In this document: piece by piece, positions 10,360 to 22,512 of the stretch
Layout: every line of letters starts with the position of its first letter
Numbering within the stretch: the first letter of the stretch is position 1
From: Pyronema omphalodes
Lineage: Eukaryota; Ascomycota; Pezizomycetes; Pezizales; Pyronemataceae
DNA length: 64,000 nt
Reading direction: 5' to 3'
Assembly (NCBI GenBank): GCA_024516155.1
Contig: JAJJXM010000025.1
Location: 558,001-622,000, forward strand
The notes under the pieces: generated by a model
Told to the model about the DNA's origin: nothing
Seen by the model: only the letters and a program-made list of their open reading frames with translations
Databases searched by the model: none
Program-made: the position numbers and the translations under genes

Positions 10360-12832
10360 GTTGAGTTGATGAATGTTGTAATTTTTAAGTAATTTTTAAG
10401 TATGTTTTATTGATTTTGATATATTTTTGCAAGTTGCAGTTGCGTGCTTAATATACCGAGTGATAAAATCCACAATTCGTGAGCCGATAAGGATGGCGGC
10501 AGCGAGGTTCAAACTAAAGATCCAGAGCAAGATTCAACTTTTGGACCCGCAAAGATTTTAAAGTAGAGCACTGGTAGTAGGGTTTCCTTAAAGAGCATGG
10601 AAAGGTTAACGGTGTCGGCAGATTGAGCATAGTAGCACTAATCACAGTGCAGTCCTCCTCACACCGAAGGCTTTATGGTACCTTGTAAAAGTCGGCAATG
10701 TGCAGCTGCAAGAAAGGGTTGTACGGGATCAGATATAGGGAAAGTGCTGATGGAAGATCCGGAAGAGTTTCATCACTTCTTGGGTTTCCCGAAAGTACCT
10801 TCGTGCCATATTACGTGATGCAGGAAATTACGGCAAGCCGTTTGCATGTAATATCTAGTTTTGTACACTTTGAAGCAACTGTATGGAGAGCCTCTAAATT
10901 CTCGTGGTCAGCAATCAGTGGCTGATCTTGGTGTATGAGTGATTGAATCGTGAAGTGATTCTGGGAAAGTAATGTGCACCCGGGATACATATGCGCGGCG
11001 GATATGCACACGCGTGGGGTTAAAAGGGTTGTAAAGAAGGACTCGGAAGGCTACAGATGTGTATTTTTCTACATGAAATGATAAGAATTCCCGTGGATTG
11101 ATTTTCTCGCACAATCCTAAGCCGAGATGAGCTTGAGGACACGTTCCGATTTCCAGACACTCAGGAAATTAGGGTTTAGGGCCGATAAAGAAATATAGTA
11201 TTGTTCAAATCGCCTATCAAACTACAAATACATACACATATTGGCATGAATATCTCATGTTAAAGTAATATTTAAATAATATAGCTAGATTACTTGAGGC
11301 TGCATGAAATTCGAAAAAAAGGAAAGGAATACCTCGGTGCTCCAGTGTCTCGTAATCGCCCTCAGTTTGGGGACGTTCAAGAACTAATCAATCAGTCAAT
11401 TAATCGCCCTCAGTACAACGTACTGGTCATATTTTTGTCACCTAGACTTGACTTGGCAGAATAATATGAGAAGTATCCCACCGAAGTACGGTTCCGTGTG
11501 ACGAAAGAAACATTCCCCAGTGTGATAGAGGAGTCTGGCGATATGGTGATAAAACTGAGATAGAGGGGAACATCCCAATAATGTACTTTATTTTAATACT
11601 TGAACTTTACTGTGGACTGTATGGTAGTTGAGAGACTGGTGTAAATCTGAATCTTCTTAGTACTCTCCAAAGACGTCCCAATCATGATCCGTCAGAACTT
11701 ATGAAACCCGAAAGATGTACATAGGCTGTGAATATCCGTAAGCTCTCTGTAACTCTCAATGTGGAAAATGAGCCACTGCGAAAGCAATAATCTAGATGTC
11801 AGTTCTAGCATTGGTAGATTTACAGCCAGTGGTTATTGAGCGAATTCGACCTATAGGGAGCCGGGAGAGCCCGGAGAGCCCGAGGGAGCCAAAACACGAG
11901 TGATATATTGTGGGCTTTGGTTGTAAGATTCTTCTCTGACAGCGGTAGTGTGAATGTCAGGGCTGATGGTATTGGCATTCGATGTTGGCCGGGATAGAGG
12001 AGTGAAGTGGGTCTGGGGCCATCTACTCATCTAGCAGCAAGTCTCATATCAAGGAATCAGAGTTCTCATTATTCTCAATCCTTGAGAATGGTGACCTGTC
12101 CCGTTTACGCATTCATTAGCCCGACACACCAAGACATTGAATATAAGGGCTTAAGGCTAGAGGTAAGGTCCATTGCGTACAACCTCTAGCACCCTTGGAA
12201 AGGAAAGCATGTTGTCTCGGCTACGTAAAATATCTTATTACAGCTATAAAGTGGAATCTCTATAAGAATGAGCCCACAATTCGATATCTTGAGTGAGGTA
12301 CTATGTGGACTATTGACAAAAAGCAGCCTAATAGCACCTTGGTGCGAGGCTTGCAAACGAGTAAACCGGGTAAAGCGCCATTTATCTACTTCGACGTGAT
12401 ATAGAAGTACGGAATAAATAACAAATCACTAGTTTGTTAAACACGCAGTATATATACATAGAATTTCCGGATTTTTCCGAGATGAGATGGGTTCCGAGGA
12501 TTGTTGTTGTGGTCGGATTTGCGGACATTGCCGAGATAATATAGATCCAAGAAACAATTGAGTTGTATGTAGTGATAAAATCGGTCGGCTCTGGCCCTAC
12601 GAACCGAAATCCTTGGGATCCTTATGCGTCCGGCGTCACATAATGCCATTCTGTCATTTTGTAGTCATGAAACATCATCTCAGTCCACTCATTTGGTTCC
12701 AACTTCCTGAAAACCTGATATATAAAACGCAAACCCGCATTTTTGTTCAAATATGTACTACCAATCCTATCTTTACAAAGCACCCGTCTAGGGCCTACCC
12801 AATACTGTCCTTAATATTCCCTCTTTTCGCAT
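10360..12832. other. Gene-poor intergenic region
   Basis: About 2.5 kb without a convincing gene on either strand. Short ORFs near 10698-11114 and 12007-12189 lack recognisable content or good starts. A direct repeat, TAATCGCCCTCAGT, occurs at about 11353 and 11400. A G/C-rich patch of GAGCCCGGAGA units is near 11861-11892. Confidence 0.45.
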
Positions 12833-14359
12833 TTACAAAACATTCCACACGGCAACACCAGCCTCATCCTTCTTAGTCTTCCTCTGCAAAATCTCCTTAA
12901 CCTTCTCCCTCACACCATCCTTACCCTTGTATTCTCTAACAAACCACTCGACAATCTCCTTTGCAGGTAATCTGGCCTGGTTGACAACACGCTTAACCCT
13001 CTCCTCAGTTGGTAGACCAAATCTGGCATGAGGGTATTGCAAGTACTCCGCAGCACCCTCCTTCAACAACTTTAATCTCTCAGTACCAGCGGGGATATTG
13101 AAGAACTCCTCGACAACAGACTCTGGGGTGACCTGTAAATTTTCGGGGGTCCAGACAGGCTGGTTAGTCTTAGAGATCAACCTCTTGTCAACACCCTCGA
13201 CGAAATCAGGGTGGTGCATGAATTTTGTCGCAATCTGGTGCTCCCACTGGAAAGTCTTTCCGATGGTCCAGTTCTTTCCAAGACGGAGCTGCCTCAAGGT
13301 GACACGAAGAGAAGTGGGGGAGCGGGCGCGGATAGTCTCCATGGTCTTCTCGGCCCAGGCCTTGTTTTCGGTTTCGGTTTCAAGGGCGAGAAGGATTCCC
13401 TCGATGGAGTCTGCGGAGAAGCAACGGTCGATAGAGGCGCGAAGGGATCCACCAAGGGAAATGCTTTCGGAGGGGATTCCGGTGGAGTACTCGTCTATGG
13501 TCTCGTTGATGATGTTCTCACGGTCTGCGAGGGAGAGGGAGTCGGGGAAGTCAAGTTCCGCGAGACGGGCCTCGAGGTCGGGGAGGGAGCTGGAGTGAAG
13601 GTAGTGGGTTGCAATACCGGCGTAGCTGCGGGATTGTTAGGATTTTATTATGCATATAATACATAGGGACATACAGAGCGTCAACTCCCTTCAAGGTCTG
13701 AGAGGTCAAGGCGAGGTAGGTTCCGATCTGTCCGTCAAGACGAGGGAGGAAGAAGGATCCTCCAACGTCGGGGAAGAATCCAATGGTGGTCTCGGGCATG
13801 GCAAATACGGTGCGCTCGGTAGCAATTCTGAACGGAGCGTGGACGGAGAGTCCAACTCCTCCTCCCATGGTGATTCCGTCCATGAAAGCAACGTAGGGCT
13901 TAGAGTAGGTAGCGATGAGGTGGTTGACCTGGTATTCGTCGCGGAAAAAGTCTACTGACTCCTGGTTTCTTCCCTCCTTGTTGTTGATGGCAAGCGTAGC
14001 TACATCTCCTCCGGCACAGAAGGCCTTCTCTCCGGCGCCTTTCACGACGATGATGTTGGCCAATTGTGACTTTTCCCATTCCTGCGCGGACGGTTAGAAG
14101 CGGTGGAGCTGAAGGGTTCGGTAGGATGAACCTGCAACCGTGGGCGGATCTTGGAAATCATGGAGCCGTTCAAGGCATTAAGCTTGCCGGGTCGGTTCAG
14201 CTCGATGGTTCGCACACCGTAATTGCTCTGGAATAGGACATCGTCGGGGTCCATTTGTGACGAGTAGGCGCGGAAACCAGGAGCGGTGATCTTTGCGCGG
14301 AGAGGCATGTTGGGACGCAGCGAGCGCACGCTGTTACTTAGAAGTCGTGTCGACAACAT
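12833..14359 (-). CDS. EHD3: 3-hydroxyisobutyryl-CoA hydrolase, mitochondrial (Ehd3/mS47)
   Basis: Crotonase-superfamily enzyme of valine breakdown that releases 3-hydroxyisobutyrate. Exons on the minus strand: 14359-14132, 14081-13675 and 13625-12833; both introns are GT-AG; 475 aa. The first ~35 residues are basic and hydroxylated with a FRAYSS presequence-like end. Family motifs: ELNRPGKLNALN, the oxyanion-hole block GAGEKAFCAGGDVATLA, the block DGITMGGGVGLSVHAPFRIA with FAMPETTIGFFPDVGGSFFL, and the C-terminal HIBCH region (VEGVDKRLISKTNQPVW). In budding yeast the orthologue is also a mitoribosomal small-subunit protein, mS47, which fits its place beside two mitoribosomal genes. Length is close to the family norm. 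Confidence 0.92.
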
Positions 14360-14625
14360 CTCGTCGCGGTTTCGTTGTGGGGGCGGTTGCTTGATGCGTT
14401 GACCAGGTTGAAGCCGAGGGTGTGGTGGTTATGTTACTACGCCAGAAATTTACGAGATTCGCTTTCGGCGCTAAATTACGCGCGATGTGGGGGAGGGGCA
14501 CGAGATCGCATTCGATATTTGAGAGATAATTCACAGTAATTTCAGGAATATTACAACGGAAAAAAAAGATATTTTGACAACAGAAAATATATAATACAGC
14601 TCATTTTACATTCCAACAACACCGC

Positions 14626-15772
14626 TTAGTTGGCAGTAGCAGTGTTCTCAGCAGCCTCCGCAACAACCTCAGGCTTGACCGCGATATGGCGCTGAGCAAC
14701 CACCGGCGCATCGTCGTACTTGGCCTTAAAGCGGCGAGCCTCACGAACAGCACGGTGCTTGCTGAACACAGATAAAGCATCCCTCTCGATAATCACCCGT
14801 CCGTTTTCGAGCTGCAGTCGTTAGTGGATATAACAAGACAAGGGAATCATCAAATCTCACCAAGTCCTTAACATCAACATCCTTCATGGTCAATACCCGC
14901 CCATCGGTAGTTAACTTCTCCATAGCCGCCTCAAGGTTGGGTCTGGTCTCTGTGGTGATGAAGAGCGACCGTCCACCCTCCTTTCCCCATCCGTACCTGG
15001 TCATGATGGTCTTAGCCAACGAAGGGTCGGGAGAGGCAATCTCCAATGAGTTCTCAACAACAACCAACTCGTTACGACGGTATCTGTAGCTGATGGCAGT
15101 TCTCCAGGCCAAGTCGTAAATCTGTCTGGGCAAATCGGTGGAGAAATCACGGGGCTTGGGTCCGTGAGCAACTCCTCCTCCGCGCAACATGGGTGACTTC
15201 TTGTCTCCCAAACGCGCTTTACCAGTTCCCTTCTGTGGCCGAAGCTTTCGGCTAGATCCGCGAACCTCTCCTCTGTCCTTGGTCTTTCCCCGTCCAAGAC
15301 GGTGCGCGTCTCCCTCAAAGATGACGGCTCTGTGGAGGATATCCTTTCGTAGGGGGGCGTAGAGGAAGGTGGTAGGGAACTCCTCGAAGCGGACAGGCTC
15401 CATGGTTGGGAAGGTGTGGAGAGTGGCGAGGACGGTGGGTGCTGTAGGTGGTTGTTATCAGGATATTCTCGATGTTGAAATTGGAGTAGTCAGGGAGGTC
15501 ACACCTTTCCGGAGAGCAAAGGGAGCGGGAGTCTCAGTGACGGCAGTGGCCATTGACCTTGAGGCAGCGAAGACAGGCTGTAGTCATTGTTAGTAAATAG
15601 TTGTATATCGCGTGTGGATCGCTCAGGAATCGCTCATGATCTCTCATGAACCACTCGTGTGCTTCTCGGGCATGCGGCTGCCACAAACCTTCATGATGTC
15701 CTGCGCAACGCCGACGCGAGAAACGCCAGCGAGCAATCCCGCCTTGGAGCATATCGAACGAGCGGCGGCCAT
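14626..15772 (-). CDS. YML6: Mitochondrial large-subunit ribosomal protein uL4m
   Basis: Four exons on the minus strand: 15772-15689, 15577-15505, 15441-14861 and 14811-14626; all introns are GT-AG; 307 aa. The N-terminus (MAAARSICSKAGLLAGVSRV) is a mitochondrial targeting-type sequence. The uL4 core follows: RKDILHRAVIFEGD, then the rRNA-contacting loop with RGSSRKLRPQKGTGKARLGD, the block RGGGVAHGPKPRDFSTDLPR, WRTAISYRYRRNELVVVENS and the C-terminal ENGRVIIERDALSVFSKH. Its first exon starts 227 bp from the divergent mL38 gene, so the two likely share a promoter. The symbol is that of the yeast orthologue. Confidence 0.92.
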
Positions 15773-15999
15773 TGTTGTTTACCGGCGAGGAGTACTATTC
15801 CGTTGCTGGTGTTGAGGGTGGTGTCGTCGTTCTTGACTGAGGCTCGGTGGAGAATGGCGGCTGCAGGGTTTCTCCGGAAACTTTTTTCGATCTTGCGGAG
15901 CTCTTTTGCAGCCGCCTCGCCATCGACAACCAACCGAACCCACCCCTCCAAACCCACCGCAACAACAACGAATTGACCCCGCCACATTCCCGGTCCACA
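15773..15999. promoter_or_regulatory. Divergent promoter shared by uL4m and mL38
   Basis: 227 bp separate the start codons of two mitoribosomal large-subunit genes transcribed in opposite directions. The span is GC-rich and has no gene of its own. Co-regulation is inferred from the arrangement. Confidence 0.6.
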
Positions 16000-17190
16000 A
16001 TGAACGGCGCTCGGTCAATCGTCGCGAACGCGCTGCGGCCTTCGTTTTCAGCTCCCGCTGTCCCTACCGTCGCCGCGCGAGGATTGCGAACTCGAACACA
16101 CAAATTTCCCCGATGGAAACCCGGTCGCCCAAAGGCGGTACAGCCTCGTGTAATCGAGACGATGCCCTTCCAGACCTTCCAACTTGCTCGTGAGATTATC
16201 GCGAAGGACAGTCTTGAGAAGGCGAAGGCTATTGAAGTACAGAAGGAGAGAATTATGAAGGCCCGTAACGCGGAGAAGCCGAACCAGCACAAGATCAAAG
16301 AGATGGAGAATCACTTGGAATACCTCGAGGTTCAGGCCGAAATCAACAACCCTAGAGTCAAGTACAGCTTTGACAGGGGAATGAGTGCGGGTCTCCCTGC
16401 CATTCTGGAGTCTTGTCGCTGATTCGGGGCGCATTATAGTTGATATGAATAAGCCGGTTTACAGATTCCTTGCGGACCGGAAATGGAGAGAATACCGACG
16501 ACCTGTCCTTATGCAGCGTTTGACCCAGATGAACGTTGTGCCCGATTTGTTGCCTAAGATTGACCCCGAGGTCGACGTTCAGCTCCGTTTCAAGGGAAAG
16601 GACATTCACCCCGGTGACTTTGTTCCCTCTTTCTCTTCCGAGGATAAGCCTACATTGAAGGTTATTTCCTTCAAGCCTCAGGAGATGCTTTGCACTGTGG
16701 CTGTTATTGACTTGGGTATGCTCCTGAATCCAGTTTATATATGACAGGTTACAGTACTGAGAATCACCAAGATGTTCCCAACGTCGAGATGGACCGCTTC
16801 GAGTACCGCCTGCACTGGTTGGTTTCTAACATTCCTCTCTCCCACACACAGACCCAGGCTTTTGGAACCGGTGCCAAGCCCTCCGACCAAATCGTTCAGT
16901 GGCTTCCTCCCCACGTCCAAAAGGGAGCGCCATACCACCGTTACGCATTGGTTGTGCTCAGGCAGGAGGATAAGTTGGACGCGGTGGCCTTGAAGGAGTC
17001 CAACATTAAGCGTGACAGATTCGTTCTCCGTTCATTCCAGGCCAAGAACAAGCTCTCGCCTATTGGAGCTTTCATGTTCAGAGGACAGTGGGATACCTAC
17101 ACCAAGGAGCTCATGCAGAAACACAACCTCCCCGGTTGGGACCAGCAGTTTGTGCGGATAAACGAGAACAAGAGAGAGAAGACGAAGTAA
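16000..17190 (+). CDS. MRPL35: Mitochondrial large-subunit ribosomal protein mL38 (PEBP-like)
   Basis: Three exons, 16000-16384, 16440-16715 and 16748-17190, with GT-AG introns of 55 and 32 bp, give 367 aa. The N-terminus (MNGARSIVANALRP) is a plausible presequence. A charged helical region (ERIMKARNAEKPNQHKIKEM) precedes the PEBP-fold domain: MNKPVYRFLADRKWREYRRP, VLMQRLTQMNVVPDLLPKID, MLCTVAVIDLGYSTENHQDV, the segment EYRLHWLVSNIPLS, and HRYALVVLRQEDKLD. The block ends with GAFMFRGQWDTYTKELMQKH. This is the architecture of fungal MRPL35/mL38, where the PEBP fold is structural rather than lipid-binding. The start at 16000 is preferred over the longer frame from 15847 because it begins the presequence and leaves room for the shared promoter. 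Confidence 0.92.
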
Positions 17191-17560
17191 ATGGTGATTT
17201 ACAATTGTATTATATGTGTGGAATGGGGTTGGATCTGTATTTTAGAATCTACAAAAGCATGGCGTACGGTAGACACTATTTATGCCCTCAGCGGAAATAC
17301 CAGTGGGAATTGGAGCAGGAATCTCAAGTTTTTCATTTTTTCACATATTCTTTCTCCCGCTGGGAATACGTACTACGTAGTGAGTATAATAATAATACCA
17401 AACTTTCCGTTACCTTTTCACACCCGTGGAAACACCGCCGTTGTTCCGAATGACACACATCCTTAATTACGGGGTTCCCTAATGCTGAGTTGCTCCAGTG
17501 ATTTCCAAGCCCACTATTGGCTCATCCTTTTTACCGACCAAGCCTCATAAATCTTTCCTA
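17191..17560. other. Convergent 3' flanks of mL38 and IMP1
   Basis: 370 bp between two stop codons on opposite strands. No gene is seen; it should hold both 3' UTRs and polyadenylation signals. Confidence 0.5.
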
Positions 17561-18238
17561 TTAATTCACCTCCTCCGTAAGAGGATTCTTTATCCAACCC
17601 CAAGGTAACCCCTTTGCAATTACCTTGCCCCTAATAAGTGCCATCGGTACAGGCCCGTATATTCTCGAATCCAATGAGTGTGGTAGATTATCTCCCGTAG
17701 TCCAGATGTGCCCTTTAGGTACCTACATCTGTCAGTCATTGATTGTCTTATCCATATTCTGTACCCCCACAAAGAAGCCCATATCCACTGTATCTGAAAC
17801 CTTGGAGTAGGCACCTGATGTCTTGGATGTATAGTGCCATAGGAACCCCGAGAAGACCTTGTACCCATACTCATGTAGGGCTCTATATTCCAGGCTCCCC
17901 ATTCATCTTCTAACGAACAAACATACCTGTAACATATCCCCACTTCCATCACTAGGATCCTTAACCACAAAATCCCCCTCCAATCCAATAACGCGTTTAA
18001 CAACATTAACATCTGGACCATCTATGGGATGAGCATAAGAGACCAAATCCCCAACTTTTATTCCTCTCCCTCTAGAATGGAACTTGGATATGACAATCCA
18101 GTCCCCTGATACGTTTATCGTCGGTAACATTGATGCTCCTAGGGTATCTCCTACGGAATAACATTTCGTCCAGAAGAGATGTGTCCAAAGGAAGGTTAAA
18201 GGTAAGATGCGGAGTTGACGCTGGAGGAGGGAAGCCAT
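17561..18238 (-). CDS. IMP1: Mitochondrial inner membrane protease subunit 1 (Imp1)
   Basis: Two exons on the minus strand, 18238-17927 and 17722-17561, with a 204-bp GT-AG intron, give 157 aa. It is a type I signal-peptidase-like Ser/Lys protease of the inner membrane that removes inter-membrane-space sorting signals (for example from Cox2-type proteins). The hydrophobic segment LRILPLTFLWTHLFWTKCYS at residues 9-28 is the membrane anchor. The catalytic Ser is in GASMLPTI (residues 34-41), and the catalytic Lys in VVKRVIGLEGD. The C-terminal box WTTGDNLPHSLDSRIYGPVP is diagnostic of the family. Exon 2 begins at VPKGHIW right after the intron. Length matches fungal Imp1. Confidence 0.92.
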
Positions 18239-19075
18239 GGCGGCTGGGCGGGGATGAGGTGGGATGTAAAGGAATGGATTCTAGAACTTCTAGAACACGA
18301 GGAAATTTGGGTATCTAAGGAAAGGGTACCCAGAGGGTTATGTTGAGAAGGCGAGTCTAGATATCAGGATGCGCGTAGATGTGGTGATGCGGGATGACGT
18401 TTGTGATTCGAACTTCGCGTTCGCGTTACGCGCCGCAGCAGGGGAGGAACCCTTAGCCGGGATCCGCCACAACGTCGCGCCCTGCGTTTAAACTTTGGGC
18501 AACATGTTTTGAGTGTGTTACTGTACATTTTGTTGCCATATGGGTATTTTTGGAATTGCGACCGGTTAATGGCAAATGGGAACTCACCGGGAACTTTAGA
18601 AGAATCTTTTGTGAAGGACTAGTAGAGCTCGGTAACAAGGGGTCCTATGGAAGACCTGAAGAAAAACACTTCAGTCTTTGGACTCTTTCAAGGTTCATTT
18701 ATCTGGTTTTTTCATATTTTAGGAGGTGTTTCCGTGTGCAATTAATACTAGTCACTCGTAGTCTCAGAAAACTTCTAACGCCATGGCCTATGAGAACCTA
18801 TTGTTCTGGTAACGTCACCGCTTGCCAGCTTTCGTTCCGTGGAGCGTTCCGTGGGGCGACAACTTTATCTATTTTTTTCAACTTCTCTTCCAAGCTATCG
18901 TGAGTTTTACAAATGATTGTTTTTGCAAACCTGATCTTTCTCTCTCAAATTTTCGAGGTACGACGACTTAAAAGAATGGAATTTCACAAAGGAACACATA
19001 ATCAAGCGTCAAGCAATATTACTACGAACAAAAGAACCTTTAAAACGAAATCTACAACAAAATCCGAACTGGAAT
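18239..19075. other. Divergent intergenic region between IMP1 and dihydroxyacetone kinase
   Basis: About 840 bp holding both promoters. The ORFs inside have no recognisable content. A short AACTTC/GCGTT-rich palindrome-like stretch lies near 18411-18435. Confidence 0.45.
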
Positions 19076-21092
19076 ATGCCAATTAGCAGTTAGTCACCCT
19101 TTTGAACAGGATTGAAATTTGAAGGATTCAGAGGAAATTTCAGGGATTGGATGAGAATAAAACGATACAGAAACTAAAGACTCACCAGGCAAGCACTTCA
19201 TCAACGATCCTACACATCTAGTATCCTGCGCCTTAAAATCGGTGAAATATGCCAACCCTTCAACCTCAATCGACGAACCCAACAAGATTGTATACCGGAA
19301 AGACGCCTCCCCCAATAATGTCGCCTTAGTATCAGGTGGTGGAGCCGGTCATGAACCATCATTCGCCGGGTTTGTCTACCTTGCGATACCTTCCTGCAAT
19401 GAAATACAATAGACTGATATCGTGTTCTTTCACTGTCATTATCCAGTTTTGTAGGTGATGGAATTCTCCAAGCTGCAGTATCAGGAACTATCTTCGCCTC
19501 TCCATCCGTTAAACAAATCTACAATTGTATTTCTCAACGAGTCGGCGAGAATGCCGGCGTTCTATTGATTGTCATGAATTACACCGGCGATGTCCTACAC
19601 TTCGGATTAGCTACCGAGAAAGCCAGAGCTCAGGGATTGGATATTGAAATGGTAGTGGTTGGAGAAGACGTTGGGGTTGGTCGGGAGAAGTCTGGGAAGG
19701 TTGGCCGCAGAGGAATGGCCGGGACTGTTTTCGTACACAAGATTTGTGGAGCACTCGCAGCCACGGGAGCTTCTTTGAAGGAGTGTGCAGGAGTTGCCAG
19801 GCTTGTTTCAAAGAATCTCGTCACGTTGGGAAGCTCGTTGTCACACGTTCATATTCCTGGAACGGCCGATATGGACGAATGTGTAGAGCTAGACGAAGAT
19901 GAACTAGAGCTTGGAATGGGGATTCATAATGAGAGAGGATGCAAGAGAATGAAGATTCCAAAGATTGATTGTCTGGTCAGTACCATGCTAAAGCAGTTGT
20001 TGGCGGGGAATGATAAGGATAGGGCGTATTTGGGTCCCGTAACTATGGGTCATGAATTTGTTCTAATGGTCAACAATCTTGGTGGAGTCTCACCGTTGGA
20101 ACTCGGCGGAGTTACTGCCCATGTCGTTGAATCTCTTGGTAAGTTAAGAAAAGCACGCTGAATTCCGCAAGATGAGGAACCCTCTCCTTCATCTCCATCA
20201 GATTGCTAACTTACCCCCAGAAGAAGAATATCAAATTAAACCCAAGCGTGTTTATTCCGGCACCTACATGACCTCTCTCAACGGTCATGGTTTCAGTATC
20301 ACCCTTCTCCGCCTTGCAGATACCGGCCTGGGATGCGGCAAAGACATGCTCTCTCTCCTCGACGCCGCCCATGAAACCCTCGGCTGGTCCTCCTGCGTAT
20401 GCTCCTCAACTTGGGCTCGCCCTCCCTCTGCTCCTGCACCCTTGATCGAATGCGACCCTACACCCACCTCTTCTCTTAGAATGGAAATCCCCGTTTTCAT
20501 TACCACCCTTAGCAACGGGTTAAAGAAGGTCATTGAAGCCGAGCCCGAGCTTACGAGATTTGACTGTCTTGTTGGAGACGGAGACTGCGGTACAGGCTTG
20601 AAGCGTGGGGCTGAAGCTGTGATTGGATTTATGAAAGCCGGTGCTGTGACAGATGATCCGGTCTCGACGGTTAGCAGGATCGCCGGTGTAGTGGAGGAGA
20701 CTATGGACGGAACCTCAGGAGCTCTCACTTCTATCTACCTCAATGCCTTGGTTCAAGCTCTTAAGAATTGTAGTGAGGCCACGAAGTTTACTGCGGTGGA
20801 TGCATCGGTATGGGCGAAGGCTGGTATGGCCGCTTTGAGAGATTTGGGAAGGTACACCCCAGCTCAGCCGGGTGATAGAACGATGATGGATGCGTTACAT
20901 CCGTTTTTGGCGGAGTTTGAGAGGACTGGAGATGTTGTTAAAGCGGCAAAGGCGGCGAGAGATGGAGCGGAGAAAACAAAGGGGATGAAACCGAAGCTCG
21001 GGAGGACGGTGTATATTGAACAGGTTGGGGATATTCCGGATCCGGGAGCGGTTGGAATTGCAGTTTTGGTAGAGGGGCTTGCTGGAATTTAG
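19076..21092 (+). CDS. DAK1: Dihydroxyacetone kinase (DhaK-DhaL fusion)
   Basis: ATP-dependent kinase converting dihydroxyacetone to its phosphate in glycerol use and DHA detoxification. Exons 19076-19088 (13 nt), 19189-19369, 19447-20138 and 20221-21092 give 585 aa, the normal length. The tiny first exon supplies M-P-I-S and one base; the joined start reads MPISSKHFINDPTHLVSCAL. DhaK domain, about 1-340: LVSGGGAGHEPSFAGFVGDG, TIFASPSVKQI, NYTGDVLHFGLATEKA, and LSHVHIPG carrying the His that binds the substrate covalently. DhaL domain, about 385-585: CLVGDGDCGTGLKRGAE holds the Asp residues that bind Mg-ADP, followed by MDGTSGALTSIYLNAL. All introns are GT-AG. The 13-nt first exon is the least certain element, although it restores the family N-terminus exactly. 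Confidence 0.9.
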
Positions 21093-22512
21093 ATATGCAT
21101 TTATAGAAAAGGGAAGCGATAAAACTAGACGTTAGAAGGAAATGCCTGGATGCTTGGTAATTTTTATATCGTTAATGATCAATGAGTTAATCTCTTATTT
21201 CTGTTGTAAATAGATACTTTTATCCTGTATATTCTTTTGTGGACTTTAAGCATTAAGATTTTGCAAATTTAAAACGTATCGAAACTCCATTTTCCACTGG
21301 GAGATTCGACAAAATTGACTGCCTGTAAGCTGGAGAACTTAAACTTGAGTTTATGCACCCTCAACACTAGATCTTTCATACGCTCACTGGTATAATACTT
21401 CACATTCGCATAAAATCCCAGAATTTTTCAGACATATAAACCCTATATTCCTATCTATGAACTATACAATCAAATTATCTGGGTCGGCAAAGCGTGGAAG
21501 GATATCCTTCTTAACCAGACGCTGGGTTCATAGCAAAAGGCTCCATCGAATTTACTGCTCTAATTTGATCTGATTTGGTTAAAACCACCGAGTTCACAAT
21601 CTATGCTTCAATTACCTATCACTCGACATATTTATCAGTGCACTTTCCGATGGTTCCAGTCTGATGTTACTGCAATTTTCAGAAGTTGAAAAATGGTTGT
21701 ATCAATATTTGAAGATGGCGTAGAAAGAGATCCGGACTCGTCGTCTGGTGTTTACTCGAGATAGAAGGGATTTCGGTGAGGAAAAAAAGGAATTTCATAA
21801 TAAGGGAAGATAGCTTTAGTATCGCTATTATATTGAGAGAGTGAAAATGAAGAGGGTGGTAATATCCAGAAGAGATATTTGAATCTTGACCAAATCATTG
21901 GATGATAAATTTTACACGCATGTCGATATCCTTCTCGTGTTACCAATATTCTCCCACTGCTAAACCATAGAGAGTTGATTGATCAATTTGATAGATGTGT
22001 TTAATAAAATCATTCCCGAAACTAGTAACCCAAAGTCCCAAAACTTCCTTCCAAGTCCCATCGATTAATAAAATCCTTGTCATTCCCAAAAAGACCTACA
22101 GAAAACCATATCTAAACCTCGAAAAACATAAACATACAACCACAATAACTATAACAAAAGCCCCCTTGATAAATTCTCCTTGAAACCTTTCTTATACCTG
22201 AACTTCCTCTTACAACAAGAAGCTATCTCCCTATTTCCCTATTTATCCATCCAGCCAATTTAAACAAAACAGACCTCCAACTTCTTATCAAAGACTCATT
22301 CCAGCGTTTTTGCAATACCTGTTATGATAACAAGAATCTAAAAATAGGAAAACACCATTGACTGTAGCTAGTGTAGTTCGAGCAAAGAGCCATGGATATT
22401 TCGTACACTATCATGAATCTAAAACTTCTGGAGTTAGTTTCTTTTCTGAACATGAATTCACTTGCTTAATAGGATATATTTACCATAAAGCTGGGGAGTG
22501 TGGTTACAGGGG
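21093..22512. other. AT-rich intergenic region
   Basis: Downstream flank of DAK and AT-rich spacer. Short ORFs at 21752-22183 are rich in Asn/Lys/Ile and are not convincing. Nothing else is recognised. Confidence 0.5.

Noticed and set aside
10698..11114. Overlapping short ORFs on both strands
   Set aside because: No recognisable motif, no splice partner that extends them, and no good start context.
11165..11180. TTAGGGTTTAGGG-like sequence as an interstitial telomere
   Set aside because: Only about two imperfect units, within chance expectation.
17620..17926. Continuous IMP1 frame without splicing (133-aa ORF)
   Set aside because: It is a different frame crossing the intron; splicing joins DMLQ to VPKGHIW, the known IMP1 order.
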